This document shows positions 1-10,742 of a DNA stretch of 64,000 bases, piece after piece. Position 1 is the first letter of the stretch. The number at the start of each line of letters is the position of its first letter. Origin of the DNA: Trametes villosa (lineage: Eukaryota; Basidiomycota; Agaricomycetes; Polyporales; Polyporaceae). The notes beneath the pieces were generated by a model. That model worked only from the letters and a program-made list of their open reading frames with translations, did no database searches and was not told the DNA's origin. The position numbers and the translations under genes are program-made. Location of the stretch: NCBI GenBank assembly GCA_002964805.2, contig PUDQ02000102.1, positions 512,163 to 576,162 of the forward strand. Direction: 5' to 3'.

Positions 1-277
1 CTCAATGGGTACGTCCGCTCGTTGCGGCAGTTTGATGAAGATGACTGACATCACGACAGATTCGCCTTCATCCGAGCTTCGTGCGATGGTGCAGGCGCAG
101 AAGGAGCTGTGCGAGATGCTGGGCATTTCTCTGGAAGAACTCAAGGTCACGCATCAGCCCTCTCGCCGCCAGTCCATGTCCGCACTGCCCGGCCTCAAGA
201 GCCCGACGTCTGCTGCGCCGACGCGGCGCAACTCCGACATCGTCACGCCCAACCACCAGCGCACCTTCAAAGTGTAG
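1..277 (+). CDS. Hypothetical protein, C-terminal end (5' part outside window)
   Basis: Only the last exon and 8 nt of the previous one are present. The exon ends at base 8. A 51-nt intron (9-59) has a GTACGT donor, a CTGAC branch point and a CAG acceptor. The final exon (60-277) reads DSPSSELRAMVQ, then QKELCEMLGISLEELK, then a Ser/Pro/Arg-rich tail ending in TFKV and TAG. The short amphipathic stretch could be a helix, but I recognise no domain in about 72 residues. The gene is convergent with the next one. An ATG exists at base 5, but reading from it would include the intron, so I do not regard it as the start. Confidence 0.6.
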   Translation, partial: SMGTSARCGSLMKMTDITTDSPSSELRAMVQAQKELCEMLGISLEELKVTHQPSRRQSMSALPGLKSPTSAAPTRRNSDIVTPNHQRTFKV

Positions 278-1637
278 TAATTTACCATGGGACACGCAGT
301 ACGTCACATCTCTCTCCCCTCGTACTTCCTATGGGCTGCTCACAGCATGATGCGCGCAGATACTCATGACTTAACGCCTATTTATTGTCTGAGACATTCG
401 TTCGTTCTAATGAAGTACAGTACAGCTCCCCGGTCCGCGCCCTCACCACCACGTTCCTTTGGCTATTTACACTACTTATCTCCCCACGCAAATACCTCGT
501 CGCATGTCGCATGTTCCCTGCATCCGGACCTCGCTGCCACTTGTGGCAGATACATATATCCCTCTTGTTGTATAGTCGCCCTGCTCTATCTGTTCGCTGC
601 AGGTTTGCTCTCGTACGTACCGCGTAGAATGACATATGTTACTGATGTCCGTTACACAACTTGGGCGAGACATCCGTCAAGAGTGTGGGCAATGCCCAAC
701 AGTTACGTTGCAACTCTTTCCACTATGGATACCGGATGAGCAAGGTCCGTTCGCCATTCGGCCTTTATCTGGGTGTTACGCCTAGCTCGTTATGCTATGC
801 CGCTTGTTCCACCCTGTAAGAATGTGCTGTCTAGACTGTACGCAGGATATGCATCGCTCACTTGCAGACCACGCCCACTCCGGGGCGGACGATGCTCGAA
901 GAACATATATGATATGTTACAGTAAACGATACAACTTCTGCTGTCTAACGAACGATCAGGATGCGGGGATGCTAGCGGGAATCGGGGAACAGCGCCACAC
1001 AGCGAAGAGACACAGCGTACACCGAACGCGCGGAGGGGGCGGATATGAGGGGGGTGGTGTACGGGGGTGGGGAAGACGCGAAGAGACGACAGGGAGGGGG
1101 AGGGACAGGGAGTGTGTATGCCAGAGAACAAAGCTAGCGAACGCGAATGCAGATGCGAGGTGCGAAGACGAGACGAGACAGGGCGATTAACGATGAGCGA
1201 TGGAGAGGTGCGGCGGCGTCCGCACGCGGTATAACCCAACAGCGCGGCGGGAGCGGGAGCGGGGGAGGGGAGATGGTACGGTTCCTAGTATGTCCAAGAC
1301 TTAAGGGCCAGAGGCAATGAGGTATCGTGCGTAGAGCCGGGATGCGTGTGCGTGTATGTATGCAATCGTGGCTGCCGCCGCGGTGTCGCGCCAATCGAGA
1401 GGGATGTTGAGCGGGTGTGAGGGGTGGGGGAAGTCGGCGCGGGGTGGTGTGGATGGCAGCGAGCCGCGGGGGGCCATTAGAACCTGAGAGTGAATAACGT
1501 AGAGGATAAGAAGTGCGTGAAACGATCGTGAACGAGTGTGTGTGAGGGCGACGCCCATCCAAACGTGAGAAGTCCAATCCAAATCCCATTATCAAAAAAG
1601 AAGAATCTCAACCAGCGGCGAGCAGCACTCACGTCAC
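278..1637. other. Intergenic, between convergent genes
   Basis: This stretch lies between two 3' ends. It carries a G/purine-rich tract at about 1025-1120 and again at 1235-1275 on the plus strand, with runs of 4-6 G. Open frames here have no family-like features and unbiased composition. I see no RNA gene. Confidence 0.5.
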
Positions 1638-4600
1638 TCACGGCGTGCCGTGGTGCCCAAACGCCCGCAGTTTTCGGAGGATCGCGTCCATCTCCGGCTG
1701 GTGCGACGACCGGTCCAAAATCTGCCCAATCGACGGCGACGCGCTCACACGCGAGCTCGTCGTATAGCTCGCGCTGCCCGTCCCGGAAGAGGTCGACGAG
1801 GACAGCGAGGACCCGGAGAGCCTGCGTTGGACCGCACGCGAGCGGTCGGGGCTCTCTTCCCCCTTCCTCGAGGGCGGTAGGAACTCCGCATCGGTTCGCG
1901 GTGTCTCGGGGATGACCGACAGGGTCGAGGAGAGCGTGGAGAGCGAAGGCAGCGAACAGAGCGTCGAACTATCCGAGCGCGCGTGCGGGTCGCGCTCGCG
2001 CTCTCCTCTACCTTCCGCGTTCGGCGACTCCGCCCGCGCATCCAGCACGTCGATCCCGATGCCCAGCCCCGTCTTCACGCTCGCGCTCGCGCGGGCCGTT
2101 CCCACCAGCGCGGGAGACCCGGCGTTCGACACAGGAAGCACCGGTGAACTTGTCCGACGCGCCTGCTTCTGCTTTTGTGCCGACGACGGGGGTAGCAAGT
2201 GTGCAGGGGCGTCCGGCAGCGTGTTCGACCGCCGCAAGCGTGCCGTCGCGGACATGCGCTGGGGCGGTGGCGGTGATGCCTGGGTGCTTGTTGGTGGGCT
2301 GACCGCAAGCGGCGCGATGAACTCCGAGATCGTCGTCTGCATCTCGTACAAGCCCTCTTCGGTGCTCCCCGCGGGCGAGTCGATCGACATGCGCACCGAG
2401 TCCAGCGCACCCATGCACGGGCTCGTATCCGAGAAGCCAAGACTCAGATTCGACCGCGGGCTCGCCACGCTCTCGCTGCACGACCGCTGCCTCGAGCGCG
2501 GCGTAGACCGTCCAGGGAGTGTCGAACTATCCGCCCGCGCAGGCGGCGCCCCCACCCGCTTCTCGAGCGGCGCCTGCCCCCCGCCGCTCTGGCTCGCGTT
2601 CGCGACGAGCCAGCGGAGGCCCTTGAGCTCGCGCTCGCGGCGGTGCGCGTCCTGCTCGAGCGCGTCGATACGCCGCAGGAACTCGTGCTTCTCCATCCCG
2701 TGGCGCTCGGTGAGCGTGAGCAGGTACGCCATGAGGCGCGCGTACTTCGCGGTCTGCGTGCGGAGCGCCTCGCGCAGCTCCTCTGGGGAGGCGTGTTCGT
2801 CCTCAAGTATACGCTTTACTGCGTCCTGGCGCATCGGGGTGCGCGCTGGAGAGCCCTCCCGCTCGCTTCGCGCAGGGGAAGGTGGCGGGTTGCCAAGCGA
2901 CTCCGGGGTTTTCGGCCCTGGAGCCGCGTCTTTGGGTGGGAGGGGTGGCAACGTCTTGTGTGGACTAGGCGGGGACGACAGGGATTTGTGCGGGCTAGGA
3001 GGCGATGGCGTAGAAGTGGCGTTGGGCCGGGAAATCGAGGACAGCAGGAGCGGCTGGAGCGAGGCACTAGCGGGGGGCGAGGGCAGCGGCTCGGTCGGTG
3101 GACCGGTGCTAGGCGGGGTGTGCGCATGCCACGTCCGCATCAGCGGCGGGGGGACCTTCTTCGCGCCCGGCGAGGACGTCGACTTGCTCCGTGCCAAGGA
3201 GGAGACGGTGCCCCCCGAGGACGCCGTGCTCTCGTTGCCCGACTGCCCCGACGTCGAGGGCGAGTCCGTGCCTAGCGCTCCGGAGCGCCGCGCGCGCAGA
3301 GGCGCTGCAGGGGTCGCTTCCTGCTTCGGCTTGCTGAAGTGCAGAATGCTGACGTGCCGCCGCTGCTGGCGCTCCTGCATGGCGCTCCGGCCCATGGATC
3401 CCCCCAGCGCGCCCTGGGTGCCGCCAGACACCGACACCGTGCCTCGTCGCGGGGCTGGCGATTCGGCGGTCCCGATCTCGAAGTGGTCCTTCCGGAGCAG
3501 GCTCTCTTCCTTGTATGAGGTCGCCGTATGAGGCCCGTCGACCGGTGGGATCGGAAACTGCATGGACGACTGAATGGACGTCGCCGAGGGCGCCTCCGAC
3601 GTAGGCGAGTCGGGGCCCGCGCGGTCATGCAAGCCAGGCGTCGGCGCAGGCGCAGACGCGGGCAGCCCGCTCTGGCTGGGACGGCGCACAGAGCCGAGGT
3701 GTCCAGGGGGACGCGGGGCCGAGCGCGGTGCATGGAAATTCTCCGTCCCCCCGGCGACGCTGTGCGGCGGGGATATGGTGATGATCGGGCGCGCGGAAGA
3801 CGAGCTGGACTGCTTGCGCCCGTGGCTGTCGTTGCTGCGCCGGCTGTGCTCGAACGACGTCGACTTTTGCGGGCGGAGGTTGCGGAGCGTAGCGGTCGGG
3901 ATGCCCGAGGGGATGCGCTGGTGCGTGCCCGTGCGCGGCGGGGTCGCTGGGTTCGAAGGCTCGCCTTCGAGCTGGGGAAGCCCGAGCGAGGGAGGGGAGA
4001 CACTGAGCGGAGGAAGGGAAGCTGGCACCGCCTTCTGCGGCGGGGAGCTTGGGCCGGCGCTGGGGAGGTGGTCAGTGTCAAGTCGTGGCTTCAACCCAAG
4101 GGTAGTCGCATGCACACTTCAAGTTGACTATCCGCTATCGATGGGTTCCCGAGGCTAGATGGGGCCAAGACGTGGCAGACGGGTCGTCTGACCTATCCCA
4201 GGCGCAAGCGCTTCGTGGCGCCGCAGTCGAATGGTAGTCGCATGATCGAGGCGAGTAGTAGCAAGCCTGACATAGTCCATGCCAGTGGGTTCGAGATCCG
4301 TATACGCTCATAGCGAAGAAATTGTCATGATGCATGCCCCAAGGCCGACACTAAATGCCCGTTTCGCCCGAAAAGCCCAAGAGCCTGGAGCATAATCTCT
4401 CATAGCGTGCGAGGATTGGCGGTCACCCACCGCGTGCGCTATGAAAGATTTGACCGTGCAAAGCTGCCTGCCAGACTGAACACTGTCGCCTAAGGATAAA
4501 GCTCCCGATGTAGACCGCGGGTGCACATCCGCAGCTTGCCGCGAACGTTAAGGTTGAACGCCGGGCGCCAACGCTGGCTGGACTACGCCAGATTGGGCAA

Positions 4601-5099
4601 GTACAATCAACAGGCCGGAAGAGTCCAGGCAGACGGAGAAGAGTTGATAGACGGGCGGACGGGTGGGCTAGATGACGGTGCGCATGCGGTACAGCGCCAG
4701 AAGAAGACAGGAAGATGGGCGGGCGCGCCAGAGAAGACCGCTCTATCGACGGCTGCGCGGACGAAAATGAACGGGAGCTCACCTGGCTGTGGGCAAGTGA
4801 CTCGCCGGCGCATCGATGGCGGGGACGGGGGGCACGCCCTCGTTCTTGGCTTTCTGCGCGGCCTCGGACGCTGTACGCGCGGAGGCGGGGGAGACGGCGC
4901 TGGGCTTCCGCTTCCTCGCGAGGAAGGAGAACTTGCCCTTCGTTTTCGTCGGCGTTGCGGGCTCGGCTAGGTGCGTCGGGACGGGCAGAGGGAGGTGCGA
5001 CTCCGTGCTCGTCTTCGCGTCGTGGCGTCCGCGCAGCAGGTCAGAGATGTCCGAGGTGCGCGAGCGCAGGCGGCCGGCGGGGGAAAGCGCGGGCGGCAT
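1638..5099 (-). CDS. Ser/Pro-rich protein with central coiled coil (912 aa)
   Basis: Two exons (5099-4783 and 4059-1638) are joined by a 723-nt intron, very long for this genome. The donor is CAG|GTGAGC. The acceptor is CTGAC...CCCCAG. The phase matches (AG|C = Ser). Most of the protein is low-complexity Ser/Pro/Ala/Thr. It includes a basic patch near residues 55-65 (KGKFSFLARKRKP), many SP/TP sites, and one structured block at about residues 515-595 (KRILEDEHASPEELREAL ... KHEFLRRIDALEQDAHRRER) that looks like an alpha-helical coiled coil followed by GLRWLVANA. No catalytic domain was recognised. A scaffold or polarity/cytoskeleton adaptor role would fit this architecture, but that is inference. 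The stop lies within a GTGAGT-like context, so a further small 3' exon cannot be excluded. The start at 5099 is the first ATG in the open frame. Confidence 0.7.
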
Positions 5100-5231
5100 G
5101 GTGTGAGAAAGGAGCGGTTCGCGGGGGTGGGTAGAGGTGAAGTCAAGGAGAGTGTTCTGTGCTAGACGGCGGACATTCCACGGACGGCGGGACGGGGAGG
5201 CGAGAAGGGGAGGGCGAGAGGGAGTTGAAGT

Positions 5232-5239
5232 CTTTTATG
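5232..5239 (-). promoter_or_regulatory. TATA-like box of the 912-aa gene
   Basis: The minus strand reads CATAAAAG about 130 bp upstream of the ATG at 5099. It is the only TATA-like sequence close to this start. Confidence 0.3.
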
Positions 5240-7687
5240 GCGGGAACCTAGAGCGGGGGCGCCAGCAAAGCCGGACATTGGCAGTGTGACTGGCGAGAAC
5301 AAGCCCGAGCGTTGCGGGATGTGAAGGGAATCCCTCCTCCTCGCCCGACACCGAGCCCCCCTTCCACAGCTCAGTTAATTACCGTCCCGTAAGCCCCATC
5401 CGACCCTGTACGTCGCCAATCGCCACCGCAAGATTCGGATCGTACCAGCATCACCCTCCCCCGCATGGGTCCGGTCTTGCCATTCTTGTGTTCCTGATCA
5501 TTAACCGTCCCATCACGCCCGCCAGATTACTCTCACTCCCCGACCGCCTTGTCTCGACCGCCCGTCTTGTTCTTGCGCGGGAAGAAGAATCCCCGGCCCC
5601 GCGAACGTTCGCCAGTGCCCTCCTTGCCAGTCCATTGGTGCGCGGGAGCAAATTTGCAGGACCGTCTGATGCGCGAAGCGGCTGCGGGCAAGCGCGCTCA
5701 GACACACTCGCGATGCTCAGAGTCTCGGCCGCGGCTTGCGTCTTTCCCCATGTGAATCCCGCCGCGCTTCCTCCAACCTATCACTGTCCTCCACCTCCAG
5801 AAATGGGGTACGAAGCTCCGCGAACCGTCAGCCGCACTGGTCACGAAGAAGCCCTCCGGCCTGAATTTACGATGGTGGGCGCTGCTCGAGAAGACGAGTC
5901 GACGGAGCGGAGACGCTCTTGATTCGCCAAGCCCGCCGCGCGCGATATGCTACTGGTGACTAGGGCCGCGGTGGACACCTCTACGGACGGTGAACAAGAT
6001 CCTTCACCTGACATTAACAGCCGCGTCGATGATTACTTCCCCCATAGCCTACTAATGGATCCTATTATCGCCGCTCACCCGGGGAGACAAGGTGTACTCT
6101 CCAGCTAGGAGCGGCGTCGCGACTAACCGCGCCCCATGTGCAGTGGCGGGCCTTACACAACTTATCAATGACGCTTCGAAGCTCGTAGTGAAAGGTGTAC
6201 TTCCTCGGGCCCAGTATAACAGACTGCATATCGTGAAACCCGATCGAACATCGTAAGTTTGATTTTGACTTCGTACTTATAAAGTTATGACTGACTATAA
6301 CTAGGCATCGAGCAGCTGCACCTGGCTTGAACTATGGGTGACTAGCAGTCAACACTCGGGCTAGCAGCCAGGCGAACTGGTATCCGCTAGCTAGGATATC
6401 AGTAAGACAGCGGGTCTTGCATGGCCCTCGGGCGGTCTACATACACCCCTTAGGGGCGTGTTTAAACCACGAACGCTCCGAGGCGTCTGCCCCCTGCAAG
6501 CCGTTCGTCGGGCGACGGGTTCGCGGCTCGCCCTTGGCGAATGCCGTGGCAGAGATTGATTATCGTGCTTTCAGCCTCGCATCCTCCATAGGCGGAAGTG
6601 TACGATGCCAAACAGGCAGCCGAGATGCGTTACACTACCGCTCACCCACGGGCTCTTCAGCCGCGTTCCCCGCACGAACTGGTGTCGCGACCGTACAAGC
6701 ATGTCTAGTGGCAACCCTTCAGATCGACATAACCTCCGAATACCGAAGGTTCTGTCAGGTAGTGGCGAATAATTTGGACTGTTGGTGATGCATAGCCAGC
6801 CATGCGTTGAACATACGGTATATTATACGCCGCGCGCCTCGAGTCTTCGCATCCTTCAAGTTCAAGGAACGCACCGTGACCAGCGAGATTGATCAATCGA
6901 CAACTCGCGCTTGCTCTGGTCCGATTCCCTCTAGTCCGAATCGGACCAGGAGCTCAGTGATCTCGCGTACGCGAGTCGCCCGGAGCTCCGCGGACGCGCT
7001 CCTCTGATGCTCCCCTGCAACTCGACGATGCGATTCTTTGGTGCCCTTGTGGAAAGGCTGTGAACTCGCGGCCTAGACAGCTCGCATAACCGCCTATCCC
7101 AGACAGTCCCGCGCCGCGGAGTTGTACATCGTCATCAGCCCTGGAGGTCGAAGCCAGCGATGGCGGCGACGCTGCCGCCCTGTGGCCCCCCTCAAAAGGC
7201 GCTGACCGTTCTGGATAAGTAGTTGCCATCCAAAGGCGCACCGAGAGCGTGGCACGCGGTGGCGCACTCTGTGGTGTTGTTGGTGGTAGTGGCAGCGGCG
7301 GCAGTGGCGGCGGCGCGAGGAGAAACGCGTCGCTCGGCTTTAATTCCGTCAGCGACGGGAACGGGAAACCCCAGAGTTCGTCGACCTCGGCTGAGAACAA
7401 GAAGGCGGGCGCGCTGCCCAGCACGCCATTGGGGGACTGTTCCCGGCATCACACACCCCAAAAGAGGAGGGCGGATACTCACCGCCGCGCCCTAGAAGGC
7501 CCGCGCAATCTTGTTCGTGCGCCAGGGAAGCCCGCGCGCGGGGACGGCCCGGCGCGTCGGAAATGCGGAATTGTATTGTATTTGCTACACGCGAGCTTGA
7601 GCTTGAACTGATACAGCGCCATGTGAATCAATAAGTTACCGCCCCCGCCTGCGGTGGCGGCGGGCGCACGCGTCCGCCCGTCCCCGC
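5240..7687. other. Intergenic, 2.4 kb, no gene recognised
   Basis: This stretch lies upstream of the 912-aa gene and downstream of the kinase. The frames at 5488-5922 (+) and 6417-6788 (+) lack recognisable motifs or plausible splice partners. A GGC-type trinucleotide-rich patch occurs at about 7275-7320. No RNA gene or transposon ends were recognised. Confidence 0.4.
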
Positions 7688-9593
7688 TCAGACCCGCCAC
7701 GGCCCATGCGGGTTCGCCCACGCGAACGAGTGGAAGTCGTACCCGTCTCGGGGGTCGACCGCGGATGGCCAGAGCGACGCGTGGTAGAGAGGCGCGTCCT
7801 TCAGCCGCTCTTCCACCTCGAGATCCTCGGCGCGGGCGGGGCGGGCTGCTGGGAAGATCGCGTATCAGCGCAAGCGTTCAGTAGCCGCGTGGCCCGTCCA
7901 ACTCACCGGTCAGCAGATCTGCCGGCGCTTCGCGAAGCAACACGTCAAAGACGTTCACGCTAGAAGGCGATGGCGGCGACTTAGTAGGGTGCGTCGGGGA
8001 GCAGATTATTGTCGGGCTCACCGGTGCTCGTCGAAGAAGAAGGCGTGGTGCCGCAGGGAGTGCAGCTGGAAGCGGGCGTGGGGCGACACTTTGATCAGCT
8101 GGAGCGCGGGGGTCAGCGGGATGGCACGATACGGGGGATGAGCGGAACGCACCCCGCCAATCACGCTCTCTTCCTCCTCGGACATGACGGCTACGTGCGC
8201 GAGGTAGGACTTGCCCCTTGTAATGGGATCCCACTGGACATACTTCTCCCTCTTCGCCTCGTTCTTGAAGAGGATCTATCGTGCGATGTGAATAACCGTT
8301 GCACGTGTCAAAGAACAGCGGGACGTACCGTGCCCGTGACGAGGTCGAACATCAAGCACCCGAGCGACCACCAGTCGACCATCTTGCCGTACCACCGGCG
8401 CTGCGCGACCTCCCAGGCCATGTACGGCACGCTCCCGGCCTTGTCGCGCACGTACACCGCGCCGTCCTCGAGCGGGACGGGGGAGGGGCTCACGAACGCC
8501 GCGTTGAAGTCTGCGATCCGGACGTTGCCGTCGGGCGCGTCCAGCAGGATGTTCTCCGGCTTGATGTCCCTGTGGATGATGCCCATGCGGTGCAGCGCGT
8601 CAATGCCGAGAGCCTGCGCGGGTAAGAGGGCGCAACGTAAGTGACCCGCCCGGTAAATGAAGGTGGGAACGCGCCGTCGGCGGAGCACGCACCAGCTGCG
8701 CGACCCAGCGCCGGGTCAGCACCCGATCACACCGCCCACGGATGACCGCGAGCAGGTCGCATTTCATGAGCGGCTATACGCGTGCAATAGGTTTAGCGAA
8801 AACTTCCAGAGAGAGGATGGGTGTGGCATACCATAACATACAGAATGCGCTCCTCATCCTGGAGAATTCCGTGTATCTCCATGAGGTGCGCGCGGCCCCG
8901 GGGTTCGCTTGCGGAGATGACCTTGTGGCAGATGCCTTCCCCCAACAGTCCGTGCATGATTGACGACGATTGAGGCAGCAGCAGCTTCTTCTTCTCCACG
9001 ACGCGCACAAACACGAGCCGACCAGAACCGGTGTCGTGCGCAGCATATGCGGATCCGAAAGCCCCGCTGCTGAGCGAACGGACCAGCTTGAACGGCCCGA
9101 CGCGCTTCGGTGAGATGCTTCCAGCAGGGCTCGCTTGTCGCGGCTGCACGCTCGGCGCAGCAGACGGGGAGCGCGGCTGGAGGATACGCGTTGTGGTCAC
9201 ATATTCCGGCCCTCGAGAAAGGCGCGAAGGCTCCGGGCCTGGGGAGGGAAGCTTGAATCGGACGGTTGACGTGTTACGCGCGTTGTATGCGCCGGATAGG
9301 CGCGAATTCGCGTCGGAATAGGCGGTGCCGACTTCCACTTGGACCGATGAAAACGACTCCCGCCAGGGTGAGGCGGGCGGCGGGACGTTCTCCGAGTCTG
9401 CGACCAACGCTCTGGCACGGACGGGGCTCACGGGCGGACGATACTTCGGTTCCGTCGGCAGAGGCATGGACGGTAGCGGTTTGGAGCGCGAGGGCTTCAA
9501 GGCAGACAGCAGCGGTTGTTTCTTCTTCGTAGAGGTAGCGGCGGCTCTGGAAGTATCGCGGTCACGGGCTCGTCCGAAAGAGACGGAAGGCAT
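7688..9593 (-). CDS. Atypical Ser/Thr protein kinase, AGC-like, possibly inactive
   Basis: Six exons (9593-8832, 8773-8693, 8613-8329, 8275-8022, 7959-7907, 7848-7688) give 531 aa with all phases consistent. Residues 1-160 are a disordered Ser/Pro/Arg-rich region. The kinase domain starts near residue 164. Its glycine loop is degenerate (SLSSGAFG). The beta-3 lysine position reads FVRVVEKKK, so Arg197 replaces the ATP-binding Lys. The catalytic loop is intact (HRDIKPEN, Asp297). DFG is DFN (316-318) and APE is AWE. WWSLGCLMFDL and the LRHHAFF end resemble AGC kinases. The family phosphorylates Ser/Thr. With Lys to Arg and DFG to DFN, this member may be a pseudokinase or a slow kinase. It is transcribed divergently from threonine synthase. 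The start is the ATG at 9593. An upstream in-frame ATG at 9806 would add a non-conserved leader. Confidence 0.85.
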
Positions 9594-10742
9594 TATGTAT
9601 AGGAGTCGAGACAATGGGTAGACAGTGCGAGGGGGGTGGGCACAATGTGAAGAGAGTAAGCGTTTGGATAGCCAGGAGAGCCATGGCGACGCCTTTATGG
9701 GAGGACATGGCCACAGTACCAGTGCAAGGAGCAAAGCGCAAGTGCGGGCCACAGACTGTAGGCGGTGGCGGGCAAAGCGGCGCCGACAGTGGAAGGGAAA
9801 GCGCACGCAGTGTGGCCAGCATGAGGCTAGCGTCGGGATCAGTGGGCTGGGTCAGTGCGCAGTCAAGCCAAAGCGAGTGCCACCAGGAGAGCTTTGTCGA
9901 CTAAGCCACGGGCCACCAGATGAAGCCACAGTATGAAGTCACTTGAGACAACCTCTAGAGTGATCTTACCGCGAGGGTAGAGAAGCCACCAGAAGGAGGA
10001 AGATACAGCTCTGCCTGAAAGTGAGAAGCAATATGAGAACGTGTCGACATCGATGTGGCCGAAAGTCGGCCGCGAGGACAATTGCCTCGTGGTCAGCGCG
10101 CGGGGTAAGTATCTGGATCGCTGGGCCGGCATGCTTTTCTGGCCACATTGTAATCTGTTGAGTGTTCGAATGATGCATCTAGTAGCTAGGTATGTCAGCA
10201 GTCAATCGCAGATTCTTCTGGGCAAGTCTAGCTTTCACGGCACCGATGGCTCCGACGAGAAATAGCTGTGCGCGGGCACTCAGACGAGTGACTGAAAATC
10301 GCTGCGGGACACTGAAACGAGGTGAGTGAGTTGATCGGCGACACTGAGAATGGCGTGACCTGATGCTCTTGAGCACGTCGCCATCTCTAAAGCGACCGAA
10401 TGAGATTTGTACACCCTCGATGTTTTCGCAAACTTGGGGACTTTGGAAAAGAGCCGTTAGTGTCAGCGCCGATCCACAGTGTCAAATGGTGCGAGATTGA
10501 GCCGTTTGATTAGCTTTTTTGGTTCTAGCACTGCTGAAGCGTGAACAGACCCACAGAAAAATGACACGGAGACGCAACAGTACAGAAGGGGGACACTGGA
10601 CAGAGACAAGTTGCGGTGAGCGGCACTTACGCGCGCGCGACGCGTCGGATAATCCTCGGGCGCGCACGTGGGCGTTGTGGCTGAGATTTTGAGCAAGTCG
10701 AGTCAAGCGCGGGGTGCTAAGTACCCTGTGCATAGAACCACC
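9594..10742. other. Divergent intergenic region, kinase / threonine synthase
   Basis: This 1.15-kb stretch holds both promoters. No convincing TATA box is seen on either side. A GAGTCA half-site resembling the Gcn4-type TGASTCA core occurs near 10700, about 40 bp before the threonine synthase ATG. One half-site is weak evidence for amino-acid starvation control. Confidence 0.35.

Noticed and set aside
1912..3531. 539-aa plus-strand open frame
   Set aside because: It lies wholly antisense to the 912-aa gene. Long antisense frames are expected in GC-rich coding DNA with biased third positions, and it has no domain.
4276..4300. tRNA T-arm-like GGTTCGAGATCC
   Set aside because: No matching acceptor stem, D-arm or anticodon arm could be folded around it. 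No other tRNA or rRNA was recognised in the window.
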